Positions 16,668 to 24,337 are shown, counted from the stretch's first letter. The stretch: DNA of 64,000 bases from Ruminococcaceae bacterium BL-4 (GCA_902809935.1 LR778134.1:1798001-1862000); one strand, 5' to 3'. Numbers and translations are program-made. The notes: generated by a model from the sequence alone, not told the origin.

Positions 16668-17477
16668 ATGGGAAACTATTACGTGGGACTGGATGCCGGT
16701 TCGACATACCTGAAAGCGGCATTGATAAAGGATAACTGTGTTTTAGGCGCTGAACTTCTTCCAACAGGCATCGACTGTGAGGAAACTGCGACCAAATTGC
16801 TGGAAAAGATCTATGCGAGCCAAAGTATCACACGCAATGATATCGCCGTAATCACCGCAACCGGATACAGCAGGCGCAGTATCGGCCTCGCAGATGCCAC
16901 AATTTCAGAAATCACCGCTCATGCCTGCGGTGTACAATTGACAGCCCCTGAAAACGTGCATCCGCGCTTGATCATTGATATCGGAGGCCAAGACAGCAAG
17001 ATCATCAGCCTTGGCCCCGATGGACATATCGTTAATTTTACAATGAATGATAAATGCGCCGCTGGAACAGGAAAGTTCTTGGAGGTCGTGGCTGATCTTC
17101 TGGAAACTACCATTGATCAGATTGCTTCGCTTGCGAAAGAGAGTACAGACCCCTGTCAAATCAACAGCACCTGCGCCGTTTTCGCCCAGACGGAAGTGAT
17201 CTCTCTTCTTGCTCAAAAGAAAAGCCGAAGTGATATCCTTGCAGGTATGCATATAGCCATGGCAAACCGTATCGCCAAAATGGCGCGTAAATATAAGTCG
17301 GATGGCGATGTGATGATGACCGGAGGCGGCGCTAACAATGATGCTCTTCGATCTGCGTTGGAAGATGAACTGATGTGCGATATTTACAAAGCAAACTATC
17401 CGCAGTTCAACGGCGCAATCGGAGCTGCTTTAATTGGCATGCATAATACTGAAAAAATGCAGGTCCAAATTTCTTAA
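16668..17477 (+). CDS. ATP-dependent activase/reductase of the HgdC/DCCP-R type
   Basis: A 269-residue ASKHA-fold ATPase. Phosphate-binding segments GLDAGSTYLKA (N-terminus), DIGGQDSK and MTGGGANND are present, and the two cysteines that hold one [4Fe-4S] cluster between two subunits are in DKCAAGTGKF and NSTCAVFAQ. Such activases use ATP hydrolysis to drive low-potential electron injection into their partner enzyme. One activase gene serves two dehydratase-like genes here, and it is adjacent to the cysteine-complete one. The length is normal and no key residue is missing. Confidence 0.95.
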   Translation: MGNYYVGLDAGSTYLKAALIKDNCVLGAELLPTGIDCEETATKLLEKIYASQSITRNDIAVITATGYSRRSIGLADATISEITAHACGVQLTAPENVHPRLIIDIGGQDSKIISLGPDGHIVNFTMNDKCAAGTGKFLEVVADLLETTIDQIASLAKESTDPCQINSTCAVFAQTEVISLLAQKKSRSDILAGMHIAMANRIAKMARKYKSDGDVMMTGGGANNDALRSALEDELMCDIYKANYPQFNGAIGAALIGMHNTEKMQVQIS

Positions 17478-17496
17478 TTTAGCACATAAAATTAAA

Positions 17497-17581
17497 TATC
17501 AGAAAAGGCAAACTGACCGAAAGGCAGGGGCATAAAGCCAAGAGTCTAAGGTAAATAAGCGTACTATGATAGTCTGGTTGC
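17497..17581 (+). ncRNA. c-di-GMP-I (GEMM) riboswitch
   Basis: The core matches the GEMM consensus: AAAGGCAAAC, a small GAAA-capped stem (CTGACCGAAAGGCAG), GGGGCATAAAGCC, GAGTCTAAGG, then GATAGTCTGGTTGC. ATCAG (17498-17502) pairs with CTGGT (17574-17578) to close P1. The base before GC in GGCAAAC, equivalent to G20, is G, as expected for c-di-GMP binding. A large hairpin follows within 3 nt. The nearest downstream gene is the Cys-rich KTR protein; the RNA also lies only 20 nt after the activase stop, so it may act in the 3' region of that operon. Confidence 0.82.
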
Positions 17582-17583
17582 AA

Positions 17584-17631
17584 AAAACATATCTTGACTC
17601 TGCTACTCCGGATAGAGTCAAGATATGTTTT
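17584..17631 (+). terminator. Large hairpin following the c-di-GMP riboswitch
   Basis: An 18-bp perfect inverted repeat (starting AAAACATATCTTGACTCT) with a 12-nt loop ends in TTTT. It is the likely expression platform of the riboswitch and also the end of the DCCP-like operon. The T run is short, so termination strength is uncertain. Confidence 0.75.
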
Positions 17632-17664
17632 GATTATGAATGATAAAACTATGACAGGAGTGAT

Positions 17665-17856
17665 ATTACAACGGAAATCAAATGGGTATTATGCCCTGTT
17701 TGTAATAACAAGACACGTCTAAAAATCCGTGAGGATACAATCCTTAAAAACTTTCCGCTATTTTGTCCCAAGTGCAAACATGAGACACTAATAAATGTAC
17801 GACATCTGAAAATATCAGTTATCAAAGAGCCAGCCGCTGAGACGCAGAGCCGATAA
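17665..17856 (+). CDS. Cysteine-rich KTR-type protein, no standard start codon
   Basis: The frame encodes about 63 residues with two CPxC motifs (CPVCNNKTR and CPKCKHET) and the family ending VIKEPAAETQSR, matching the Cys-rich KTR family of Firmicutes elements; a zinc-ribbon fold is likely. In-frame ATG, GTG or TTG is absent at the expected site: after AGGAGTG the frame reads GAT-ATT-ACA-ACG-GAA. Either ATT at 17665 is used or the start codon has been lost and the gene is silent. It lies directly downstream of the riboswitch and hairpin. Confidence 0.6.
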   Translation: MTTEIKWVLCPVCNNKTRLKIREDTILKNFPLFCPKCKHETLINVRHLKISVIKEPAAETQSR

Positions 17857-17890
17857 CATGTGAGATTAATCACAGTTATCGGCTCTCCTT
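17846..17890 (+). terminator. Terminator hairpin at the end of the KTR gene
   Basis: A 12-bp perfect stem (AGAGCCGATAAC / GTTATCGGCTCT) overlaps the stop codon of the KTR frame, with a 17-nt loop and a weak CCTT tail. Confidence 0.6.
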
Positions 17891-17940
17891 GTACATGATC
17901 TATAAAGTTGATTGTACTTGCGGTTAAGTTAGTTCAAATA

Positions 17941-18282
17941 CTATCCCTTGTTTTCATGGCGGAGTTCTTTCCAAATACCTCTTGCTGATGCAATAGCAAT
18001 TTGCTGTTCTTGCTCGTTAGCATCCCGGAACTCCCGAATAAATTGTTCCTGCTCTGGCGTACCAGTTACATCCTCGGGACGAAAAATAAGATCAGCTGAA
18101 ATACTTAATTCTTGAATGATTTTATAAAGGACCTCAAATGTTGGATTTCGTTTTCCAGTTTCAATGGCAATGATGGTCCTTAAAGAAACTTCTATTTTGT
18201 CAGCAAGCGCTGTTTGTGTCATTCCGCGCGATATACGAGCTCTTTGAATGATAGTACCCATTCGCTTCATGTCATAGTGCAT
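17941..18282 (-). CDS. XRE-family regulator of the element
   Basis: A 113-residue protein with an N-terminal Cro/C1 helix-turn-helix (GTIIQRARISRGMTQTALADKIEVSLRTIIAIETGKRNPTF) and a C-terminal acidic/Gln-rich tail. The start at 18282 follows AGAGGTGA on the minus strand. It precedes the sigma-like, TnpW and recombinase genes on the opposite strand and could repress excision or transfer, as XRE regulators do in related elements; this is inferred from position. A 14-bp palindrome (CTTGCATATGCAAG) at 18617-18630 is a possible operator. Confidence 0.85.
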   Translation of the reverse strand: MHYDMKRMGTIIQRARISRGMTQTALADKIEVSLRTIIAIETGKRNPTFEVLYKIIQELSISADLIFRPEDVTGTPEQEQFIREFRDANEQEQQIAIASARGIWKELRHENKG

Positions 18283-18616
18283 TATGTATCACCTCTTATC
18301 TAAGTTTAGTAGAAAAAAGATGATTACATAATGTGGTTGTGCGTCATATTTACATGCAATATATTTCACAAAAAACAACAGCCGGACAAGGCAAGAAAAA
18401 AAAGACTGCTTTGGCGGGTTATATTAATGCATCCAAAATCAAATGAGTCACCTGCCAAAGCAAACTGAAAGGAGCTTTGGCAGATGTTGTTTTTACTACC
18501 AAAATACCACTTTTATAGAAAGGTGGCAGTTTAGCAGATGGCCTGAATATTCTATGGGCAACCTTCCAAGGTAATCGCTTAAAAAAAGTTATTGCTCCAT
18601 AAGGATAAATTCTAAC

Positions 18617-18630
18617 CTTGCATATGCAAG
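18617..18630. repeat. 14-bp perfect palindrome in a 556-bp gene-free stretch
   Basis: CTTGCATATGCAAG lies between the XRE gene and the sigma-like gene. The rest of 18283-18838 contains no supported gene; it holds A/T-rich sequence, this palindrome, a terminator-like hairpin and a hairpin just before the sigma-like gene. Confidence 0.4.
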
Positions 18631-18666
18631 CTATGACATAATAGTATGTAATTTGTATCAATTTCG

Positions 18667-18706
18667 ACGTACCATGCGGAGGATATTCTGCTTTGGTACG
18701 TTTTTT
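18667..18706 (+). terminator. Terminator-like hairpin
   Basis: ACGTACCA and TGGTACGT pair, with GC pairing further in (GCGGA...TCTGC), followed directly by TTTTTT. It isolates the sigma-like/TnpW/recombinase unit from upstream transcription. Confidence 0.7.
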
Positions 18707-18793
18707 ATCTTCTTTTCTCTGGATAAATATTTCTGGTACGTTATATCGACGCGGTGTGATATAAAGCCCCTCTGCCGCTCCCCTCCATCCTCT

Positions 18794-18825
18794 GTTTCGA
18801 TTTGCCCAAGCCTAAAAATCGAAAC
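18794..18825 (+). promoter_or_regulatory. Hairpin directly upstream of the sigma-like gene's ribosome site
   Basis: GTTTCGATTT (18794-18803) and AAATCGAAAC (18816-18825) are a perfect 10-bp inverted repeat ending at the base before GGAGG. It could be a protein operator or an RNA stem affecting translation. Confidence 0.5.
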
Positions 18826-18838
18826 GGAGGAAAGTCAA

Positions 18839-19264
18839 ATGACAAACATCAATCTGCGGGACTACTATCCCGATTTCTATACCACCGACTGCATTATCGA
18901 GGTGCCGGACGAGATTGCGGCACTCATGGATTCCTATGAACACGCCGAAGCCGCCTACTATCTGCGGAGATACCGCCATAAAGCGTATTACTCTCTGGAT
19001 CGCGGCGACGGCATCGAGCATGACATTCTGTTCGTGTCCCTGTCCCCCTGTGAAATCTATGAGCGCAAAGTGACGGTCGAGCAGCTTCATGCCGCCATTG
19101 CCGCTCTGCCGGACAAGCAGGCCAAACGTATCTATGCTCACTACTTCTTGGGGATGAGCAAAAGCGTCATTGCCAAGACAGAGCACGTTAATGAGTGTAC
19201 GGTTCGCGAGTCTATTACATCTGGACTGAGAAATATGGAAAAATACTTAAAGCACTTTGCCTGA
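18839..19264 (+). CDS. Sigma-70 region 4-like regulator of the element
   Basis: A 141-residue protein whose C-terminal ~65 residues match sigma factor region 4 (LHAAIAALPDKQAKRIYAHYFLGMSKSVIAKTEHVNECTVRESITSGLRNMEKYL). Its N-terminal half (LRDYYPDFYTTDCIIEVPDEIA...) is the version found in Tn916- and Tn4451-type elements rather than a full sigma factor. It probably controls excision or transfer genes. The start is the ATG at 18839 after GGAGG; upstream in-frame codons cross the terminator hairpin. Confidence 0.85.
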   Translation: MTNINLRDYYPDFYTTDCIIEVPDEIAALMDSYEHAEAAYYLRRYRHKAYYSLDRGDGIEHDILFVSLSPCEIYERKVTVEQLHAAIAALPDKQAKRIYAHYFLGMSKSVIAKTEHVNECTVRESITSGLRNMEKYLKHFA

Positions 19265-19798
19265 CCCCCGAATCAGCCCCAAAAATGAAAAGGTTTATGA
19301 GGGATATGTTTTTATTCTTCTCTGAACCTCGAAAACTGAACAAGAGACAAGCCGGATACATACCGCAAGCAGCGGCATACAGGGAGCCGGACGGCGGGTG
19401 CGCCATGATCTTTCCTTGCGCGGGAGAGGGTGATTGGATATCAGCGTAACGGAGAGGGAGCGAAAAACACCAACGCCGCAGTCAGAGCAGCGTCCAACGA
19501 ACGCAGGCGGCTCTGTGGCAAGCATCTGTATGTAATGAAACTTCCGTTCAGTCACAGTCCGAGCGTGATAAAACCGTCGCAGGCAATGAGAACGGCCCGC
19601 CATCAGAATGGGGGGAGGTGCAATTCCTATGGTAACAGGCACGCCGCCTGTTCGTCCGGAATGTCTGTAAACATAAAAAGCAAATCGAAACAAAGGGACA
19701 GCCGCGCCGAAACGCGCCAGCCGTATGGCTGCTTTAACCTGAAATCGGCGTGGCTGTCATTTTTATATGGGTATGGTTTGGAATGGAGGTGTCTCTTT
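19265..19798 (+). other. Gene-free 534-bp stretch before tnpW
   Basis: No reading frame here has a recognisable protein or a good ribosome site. The only clear structure is a 14-bp imperfect stem at 19697-19710 with 19745-19758 (GACAGCC-CGCCGA / TCGGCG-GGCTGTC), followed by ATTTTTAT. The stretch is as G+C-rich as the element backbone and is probably untranslated leader or decayed sequence. Confidence 0.5.
19697..19765 (+). terminator. Long hairpin upstream of tnpW
   Basis: The 14-bp stem encloses 34 nt that contain a smaller hairpin (CAGCC/GGCTG). A T-rich stretch follows. It could be an attenuator for tnpW and the recombinases. Confidence 0.5.
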
Positions 19799-19984
19799 AT
19801 GGAGCAAGCCACACCATGCGGAAAAGCAAATACCTCCTATAAGGAGATCAAGATCGGTAATACGCTGTATCGCGTGACCAGCGTATTTTCCGGTGAAAAG
19901 GACTTGGGGCATACGTTGGAACAGCTCGCCGTTCGGCGCGCCATGACAGAGCTTACACCGCCCCGCGTCCCTTCTGCTTCTTAA
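19799..19984 (+). CDS. tnpW: TnpW-like transposon-encoded protein
   Basis: A 61-residue protein with the TnpW-type core (SYKEIKIGNTLYRVTSVFSGEKDLGHTLEQLAVRRAM). In Tn4451-type elements TnpW is encoded near the large resolvase; its exact role is not known. The ATG at 19799 is preceded by AATGGAGG. It is followed after 125 nt by the two serine recombinase genes. Longer in-frame versions upstream cross the hairpin and lack a ribosome site. Confidence 0.75.
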   Translation: MEQATPCGKANTSYKEIKIGNTLYRVTSVFSGEKDLGHTLEQLAVRRAMTELTPPRVPSAS

Positions 19985-20109
19985 CGATAAAAGCCTCTCG
20001 GTCAGCCGCATCCTTGCGCGGCGAAAGCTCCCGCGTTATTCTAATGATGTCCGAGAGCCATAAAACCGCACGGGGTATGATGCTGAGATGATCGGGAGGT
20101 AAAACATAG

Positions 20110-21774
20110 ATGATCGAAAAAACATACAACGTGGGCATCTACTGCCGACTGTCCAACGACGATGAGCGCGACGGCGAATCCGCCAGCATTGAAAATCAAA
20201 AGCTGCTTCTCCAACGGTATGTCCGTGAGCGCGGCTGGAATGAAATCGATGTATATACCGACGACGGATACTCCGGAACAAACTTCGACCGTCCCGGTGT
20301 CCAGCGATTGATTGAGGATGCCAAAGCAAAGCGCATTAACGTGATTTTAGTCAAGGACCTGTCGCGTTTCGGCAGAAACTACATTGAATTTGGGCAATAC
20401 ACGGATTACCTGTTTCCTTCCATTGGATGCCGCTTCATTGCGCTGAACAACGGCATCGACACGGAAAGCACCAACGGCAGCACCGATGTTATGTGTTTTT
20501 TGAACTTATTTAACGAGTTTTACAGCCGGGATACCAGCAAGAAGGTCAAGGCCGTAAAAAAAGCGTGTGCGGAGGACGGAAAATTCATGGGAACCTATCC
20601 CGCCTACGGCTACAAGCGCGACCCTGCGGATAAGCATCATCTTGTGATCGACGAGGAAACCGCGCTGGTTGTGCGCCGGATTTTCGCCATGCGCTGCCAG
20701 GGCATGGGGTTCCGTGCCATCGCCGTTGTGCTTAATGAAGCAGGCGTTCAGCCGCCCGGAGTGCTGTACTATCGGCGCAAAGGGCAAAGCGACCCGCGTA
20801 ATGTCAACCATCAGTGGGCCGATACCACAGTCCAGGTTATTCTCCGAAATGAGGTTTATATTGGAAATATGGTACAGGGCAAGCACGGGACGCTTTCCTA
20901 TAAATCCCGCAAGCTTGTAACCAAGCCGGAGGATGAATGGATACGGGTGGAAAAGACCCACGAAGCAATCATTCCCCGCGATGTGTGGGACACGGTTGTC
21001 AGCATTGACCAGAAGAAGGTGCGGAAGTCTCCCGCCGCCGCAGGCCGAAAAAGTATTTTCACCGGCCTTGTCTACTGCGCCGACTGCGGTTTCAAAATGC
21101 GGTCCCACAATGAAACCCGCAAGTACAGCGACGGCCATACGCAGATATTCCACTCCTTCATCTGCGGCAATTACAGCCGCAGCGGGAAAACCGCCTGCAC
21201 TATCCACATGATTTATGAGGATGTGCTGAGTAAGCTCGTATTGGCGGATATCCGGGAAAAAGCGCAGTATGCGGAGTACGACCGGGACCGGCTTGTGGCG
21301 CAGATCACCCGTCTGAAGGACAAGGAAACCCGCAGCCGCCTGTCCTCTTATGAACAAGAGCTGAAAACGGCAACCGTCCGCGTTTCGGAGCTGGAAAAGC
21401 TGATGCAGAATCTCTATGAGGACAAATGCAAAGGCGTCATTCCGCAGACCGTGTTCCAGACACTGATGCAGAAATATGAATCCGAGCGCGCGGAAAAAGC
21501 CGCCGCTCTCCCGGAACTGGAACAAAAGGTCCGGGCGCAGCGTGGAAACAGGCAGGACGCGGATCGCTGGACGGATATCATCCGGCGCTATACGGAAATC
21601 ACGGAGCTGGATGAAACCATCCTGTTTGAACTGGTGGACCGCATCGAGGTGGGCGAAACTCAAAAGCAGGGCGCCCTTCGCATCTGCGACATCAAGGTGC
21701 ATTACCGCTACGTTGGCAATGTGGACGAGGCGCTGACGCAGGAAAAGAGGGAGCGTTATGAAAAAGCTGTATAA
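20110..21774 (+). CDS. Large serine recombinase 1
   Basis: A 554-residue recombinase. The resolvase catalytic domain occupies about residues 6-150, with the nucleophile Ser in YCRLSNDD and the conserved LVKDLSRFGRNYIE block. A recombinase domain follows (to about 290), then a zinc ribbon (CADCGFKM...C) and a long coiled coil before a C-terminal strand region. It is full length for element integrases of this class, which cut with a 2-bp stagger and join attP to attB. It overlaps the second recombinase gene by 17 bp, so the two are coupled and may act as a pair. Confidence 0.93.
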   Translation: MIEKTYNVGIYCRLSNDDERDGESASIENQKLLLQRYVRERGWNEIDVYTDDGYSGTNFDRPGVQRLIEDAKAKRINVILVKDLSRFGRNYIEFGQYTDYLFPSIGCRFIALNNGIDTESTNGSTDVMCFLNLFNEFYSRDTSKKVKAVKKACAEDGKFMGTYPAYGYKRDPADKHHLVIDEETALVVRRIFAMRCQGMGFRAIAVVLNEAGVQPPGVLYYRRKGQSDPRNVNHQWADTTVQVILRNEVYIGNMVQGKHGTLSYKSRKLVTKPEDEWIRVEKTHEAIIPRDVWDTVVSIDQKKVRKSPAAAGRKSIFTGLVYCADCGFKMRSHNETRKYSDGHTQIFHSFICGNYSRSGKTACTIHMIYEDVLSKLVLADIREKAQYAEYDRDRLVAQITRLKDKETRSRLSSYEQELKTATVRVSELEKLMQNLYEDKCKGVIPQTVFQTLMQKYESERAEKAAALPELEQKVRAQRGNRQDADRWTDIIRRYTEITELDETILFELVDRIEVGETQKQGALRICDIKVHYRYVGNVDEALTQEKRERYEKAV

Positions 21775-23416
21775 GGTCGGCATCTACTGCCGCCTGAGCG
21801 TGGACGACGCCTCCAATTCCGCGAAAGCGAAAAGCTACATCCCCGCCGACGAATCCGCCAGCATCGAAAATCAACGGGAAATCCTCTCCAAATTTGTGAT
21901 GCTGAACGGCTGGACGGAGGTGAAAATCTACGCCGACGACGGGTACAGCGGCGGCAACTTTCAGCGTCCCGGTTTTCTGGAGATGCTGGAGGACGCCAGA
22001 AAAGGCATTATCAACCTAATCCTCGTCAAAGACCTGTCCCGGCTGGGACGCGACTTTGTAGAGGTGGGTCGGTACACGGACGTTGTGTTTCCCGCCCTTG
22101 GGTGCCGCTTCGTCTCCGTGTTGGACTGTCTGGACACCGAGGGCGACAATACCGATATGCTCCACTTCCGCAGTTTGATGAACGACTACCATTTGAAGGA
22201 TTTAAGCAATAAAATCAAGTCCGTGCGGTACGCTAAAATGAAAAGCGGGCAGTTCCTTTCCGCTTACGCCCCTTACGGCTATCGCAAAAGCGAGGACGAT
22301 AAACACAAGCTGGTGATCGACGAATACGCCGCAGACGTGGTTCGCAGAGCCTTTTCCATGCGGCGGGACGGCGCGGCCTATGGCAAGATTGCCGCCGCTT
22401 TCAATCAGGACGGCATCCTTCCCCCGCGCGGGTACTGGCACAGCCTGTACGGAACCGGCGAATGCCGGTATTCTCAAATTTGGACCTGCACAGCCGTAAA
22501 AAACCTTCTGAACAGCCAGGTCTACCTTGGAAACCTGCTGATGAATTATACCGGCTCCCGTTCCTATAAGGACGGCACGATGATTTATAAGCCGGAATCC
22601 GAGTGGATACGGTGCGAGGCAACCCATAAAGCAATCGTTACCCCGGAAGAATGGGAGGCCGTGCAAAAAATCAATCAGGCTGCAAAGCGCCGCGTTGAGA
22701 ATAACCGAAAGCCGACCCGAAGCCTTTTCTCCGGCAAGCTGGTCTGCGCGGACTGCAAAGGTCCGCTTGGCGCAAGCACGGAGACACAGCATCGTAAAAA
22801 CGGTACTGTAAAACGCTATGTTTCCTACTGCTGTGAGCGATATATCCAGTCGGGCCGGAGCGTTTGTTCCTGGCACCGTATTTATGAAATGACGCTGGCG
22901 CAGATCGTAATGGCTGAAATTAAATCGGACGCCGAGACCGTCACTCTGGATGAAGCCGGTGCGGTGGAAAAACTCAAGCGCCGGATGGCACAGTTTGATG
23001 AACAGCGCATGGCGAACACCCATCAGGAAATCGGAAAACTGCGCCGCCGCTTGCAGGAATTGGAGAGCATGACCGCAAAGCTCTATGAGGACAAGGTTAG
23101 CGGCGCGATCAGCGAGAGCACCTTTTCGGTGCTGATAACGAAAAACGAACAGGAGCGCCTTATCAAAGCCGAACGCTTTGACGCGCTTCTGTCCGAAGTT
23201 AAAAAATCCGACCAGGATGCCGCCGACATTCAAAATTGGGCGGCAACGATCCGCAAATATCTAAACTTACAGGAACTTGACCGGGAAACCATAGACGAGC
23301 TGATAGACCACATTGAAATTGGCGAACGCACCGTCGTTGACGGTAAGCGCAGGCAGGATGTTAACGTGTTTTATCGTTTTGTCGGGCAGGTCAACCGGGA
23401 ATATGATATGCAATGA
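21758..23416 (+). CDS. Large serine recombinase 2
   Basis: A 552-residue paralogue of the upstream recombinase with the same order: catalytic domain with YCRLSVDD and VKDLSRLGRDFVEVG, recombinase domain, zinc ribbon (CADCKGPLG...C..C), coiled coil. It starts inside the preceding gene at 21758. Elements with two tandem serine recombinases often need both for excision. Its stop at 23416 lies about 35 bp before a truncated third recombinase on the other strand, so the right end of the element is probably in this gap. Confidence 0.93.
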   Translation: MKKLYKVGIYCRLSVDDASNSAKAKSYIPADESASIENQREILSKFVMLNGWTEVKIYADDGYSGGNFQRPGFLEMLEDARKGIINLILVKDLSRLGRDFVEVGRYTDVVFPALGCRFVSVLDCLDTEGDNTDMLHFRSLMNDYHLKDLSNKIKSVRYAKMKSGQFLSAYAPYGYRKSEDDKHKLVIDEYAADVVRRAFSMRRDGAAYGKIAAAFNQDGILPPRGYWHSLYGTGECRYSQIWTCTAVKNLLNSQVYLGNLLMNYTGSRSYKDGTMIYKPESEWIRCEATHKAIVTPEEWEAVQKINQAAKRRVENNRKPTRSLFSGKLVCADCKGPLGASTETQHRKNGTVKRYVSYCCERYIQSGRSVCSWHRIYEMTLAQIVMAEIKSDAETVTLDEAGAVEKLKRRMAQFDEQRMANTHQEIGKLRRRLQELESMTAKLYEDKVSGAISESTFSVLITKNEQERLIKAERFDALLSEVKKSDQDAADIQNWAATIRKYLNLQELDRETIDELIDHIEIGERTVVDGKRRQDVNVFYRFVGQVNREYDMQ

Positions 23417-23451
23417 AAACAGGCCGACTTACAGGTTTTGAGTATTTTTTA

Positions 23452-23871
23452 TCACGACTTTCCCCAATAACGCATGTTCTTCATTATGTTCCGGAACGGA
23501 GTGAAATCATCATCGTCTCTGGCACTGTCCACACCGTCGTTGACGGCAATTAGCCGGACATTTTTTTGTCGCAAAATCTCCATAATTTGGCCGACTTTGA
23601 GATAGTCGCGCTCCAACCGGCTCATGTCTTTCACGATGACGGCCTCGACATGCCCTGCTTCGACTTCCTTCATCATAGCCGTGGACCCCGGTCGGTCGAA
23701 CCGGGTTCCGGAAATACCGTCGTCGGTGAAATGGGTCGGACGGGGAAAACCGTTTCTGCGGGCATATTCCTCCAGCATCTGCTTCTGATGAGATATGCTG
23801 TTGCTCTCACTCTGCAACTCGTCGTCGCGGGACAGACGTTCGTATAGCGGAGTTATTTTGTTCTTGACCAT
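23452..23871 (-). pseudogene. 3'-truncated serine recombinase (N-terminal fragment)
   Basis: This frame encodes about 139 residues of a resolvase catalytic domain: the start MVKNKITPLYERLSRDDE, the FTDDGISGTRFDRPG segment and VKDMSRLERDYLKVGQ are intact. It then runs FRNIM and departs into NMRYWGKS and a stop, where full-length relatives continue with an ARDTS segment and about 400 more residues. ATG 23871 has a GGAGG 9 nt upstream. It is the remnant of a different element, and the break point coincides with the inferred right edge of the incoming element. Confidence 0.8.
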
Positions 23872-24123
23872 ACCGCCAACCTCCTGTATGTAAAATGCTC
23901 TAAGCAGCTTCATTAACCATGACAAAAATCATGATAAATAAGCCTCTTAGAGCATATAACACCATAAACCTCTATATTGTATATTGTCGAAACAGTATTA
24001 AACTAAATATTAGAAAAAAATATTAGGGAAAAGTATAATATCCCAAATTAATCCAGATTAATATCATTCTACACTTTGGTGAGTATTGAGATTTCGAAAT
24101 GCGCGAAATGCACATAAAAGGTT

Positions 24124-24206
24124 AAAAAGCACACTCGGTGAAAGCCGAGGCCGCAAAACTATAGGGCCCAGCATAATTGAGAGACCAAAGGACAGCCAGT
24201 TGCCGA
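24124..24206 (+). ncRNA. GEMM-like riboswitch with A at the G20-equivalent position
   Basis: The order of elements matches GEMM-I: AAGCACA, a six-pair stem with GAAA loop (CTCGGTGAAAGCCGAG), GCCGCAAAACTATAGGGCCC, then GGACAGCCAGTTGCCG. Where c-di-GMP-I RNAs have GGC this has AGC, the change known from the GEMM-Ib (cGAMP-type) class. The P1 pairing is weak as far as I can see. The last bases, GCCAGTTGCC, form a perfect alternative hairpin with 24221-24230, a normal expression platform. The next frames are a sortase remnant and a pilus-type gene set. Confidence 0.55.
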
Positions 24207-24237
24207 TGAAAATGATCATAGGCAACTGGCAAATTTT
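24195..24237 (+). terminator. Attenuator hairpin of the second GEMM-like RNA
   Basis: GCCAGTTGCC (24195-24204) and GGCAACTGGC (24221-24230) pair perfectly with a 16-nt loop and are followed by AAATTTT. The 5' arm is shared with the 3' end of the aptamer, so aptamer and terminator are mutually exclusive. Confidence 0.7.
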
Positions 24238-24299
24238 ATGATGGTGGAAAAGTCAAATGATAAAACATGGCATAGCGTAAGCAATATTTAGGCTCAAAA

Positions 24300-24328
24300 A
24301 ATGGCTCATCAATCCGGATGAGCCATTC
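24300..24328 (+). terminator. Hairpin upstream of the sortase remnant
   Basis: ATGGCTCATC and GATGAGCCAT form a perfect 10-bp stem with a 6-nt loop. No T tract follows, so it may be a repeat remnant or weak terminator. Confidence 0.4.
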
Positions 24329-24337
24329 ATAAAATAA

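Noticed and set aside
18419-18661. 80-residue minus-strand frame
   Set aside because: No ribosome site, no family and odd composition; treated as non-coding.
19265-19798. Several overlapping frames (for example 19430 onward) as genes
   Set aside because: They cross a strong hairpin, lack ribosome sites and have no recognisable product; only the TnpW frame from 19799 is supported.
20506-21783. 425-residue minus-strand frame
   Set aside because: Antisense shadow of serine recombinase 1, with no family resemblance.
22202-23233. 343-residue minus-strand frame
   Set aside because: Antisense shadow of serine recombinase 2.
24100-24240. Cobalamin riboswitch suggested by the GGTGAAAGCC segment
   Set aside because: The rest of the cobalamin core is absent, while the flanking blocks match GEMM.
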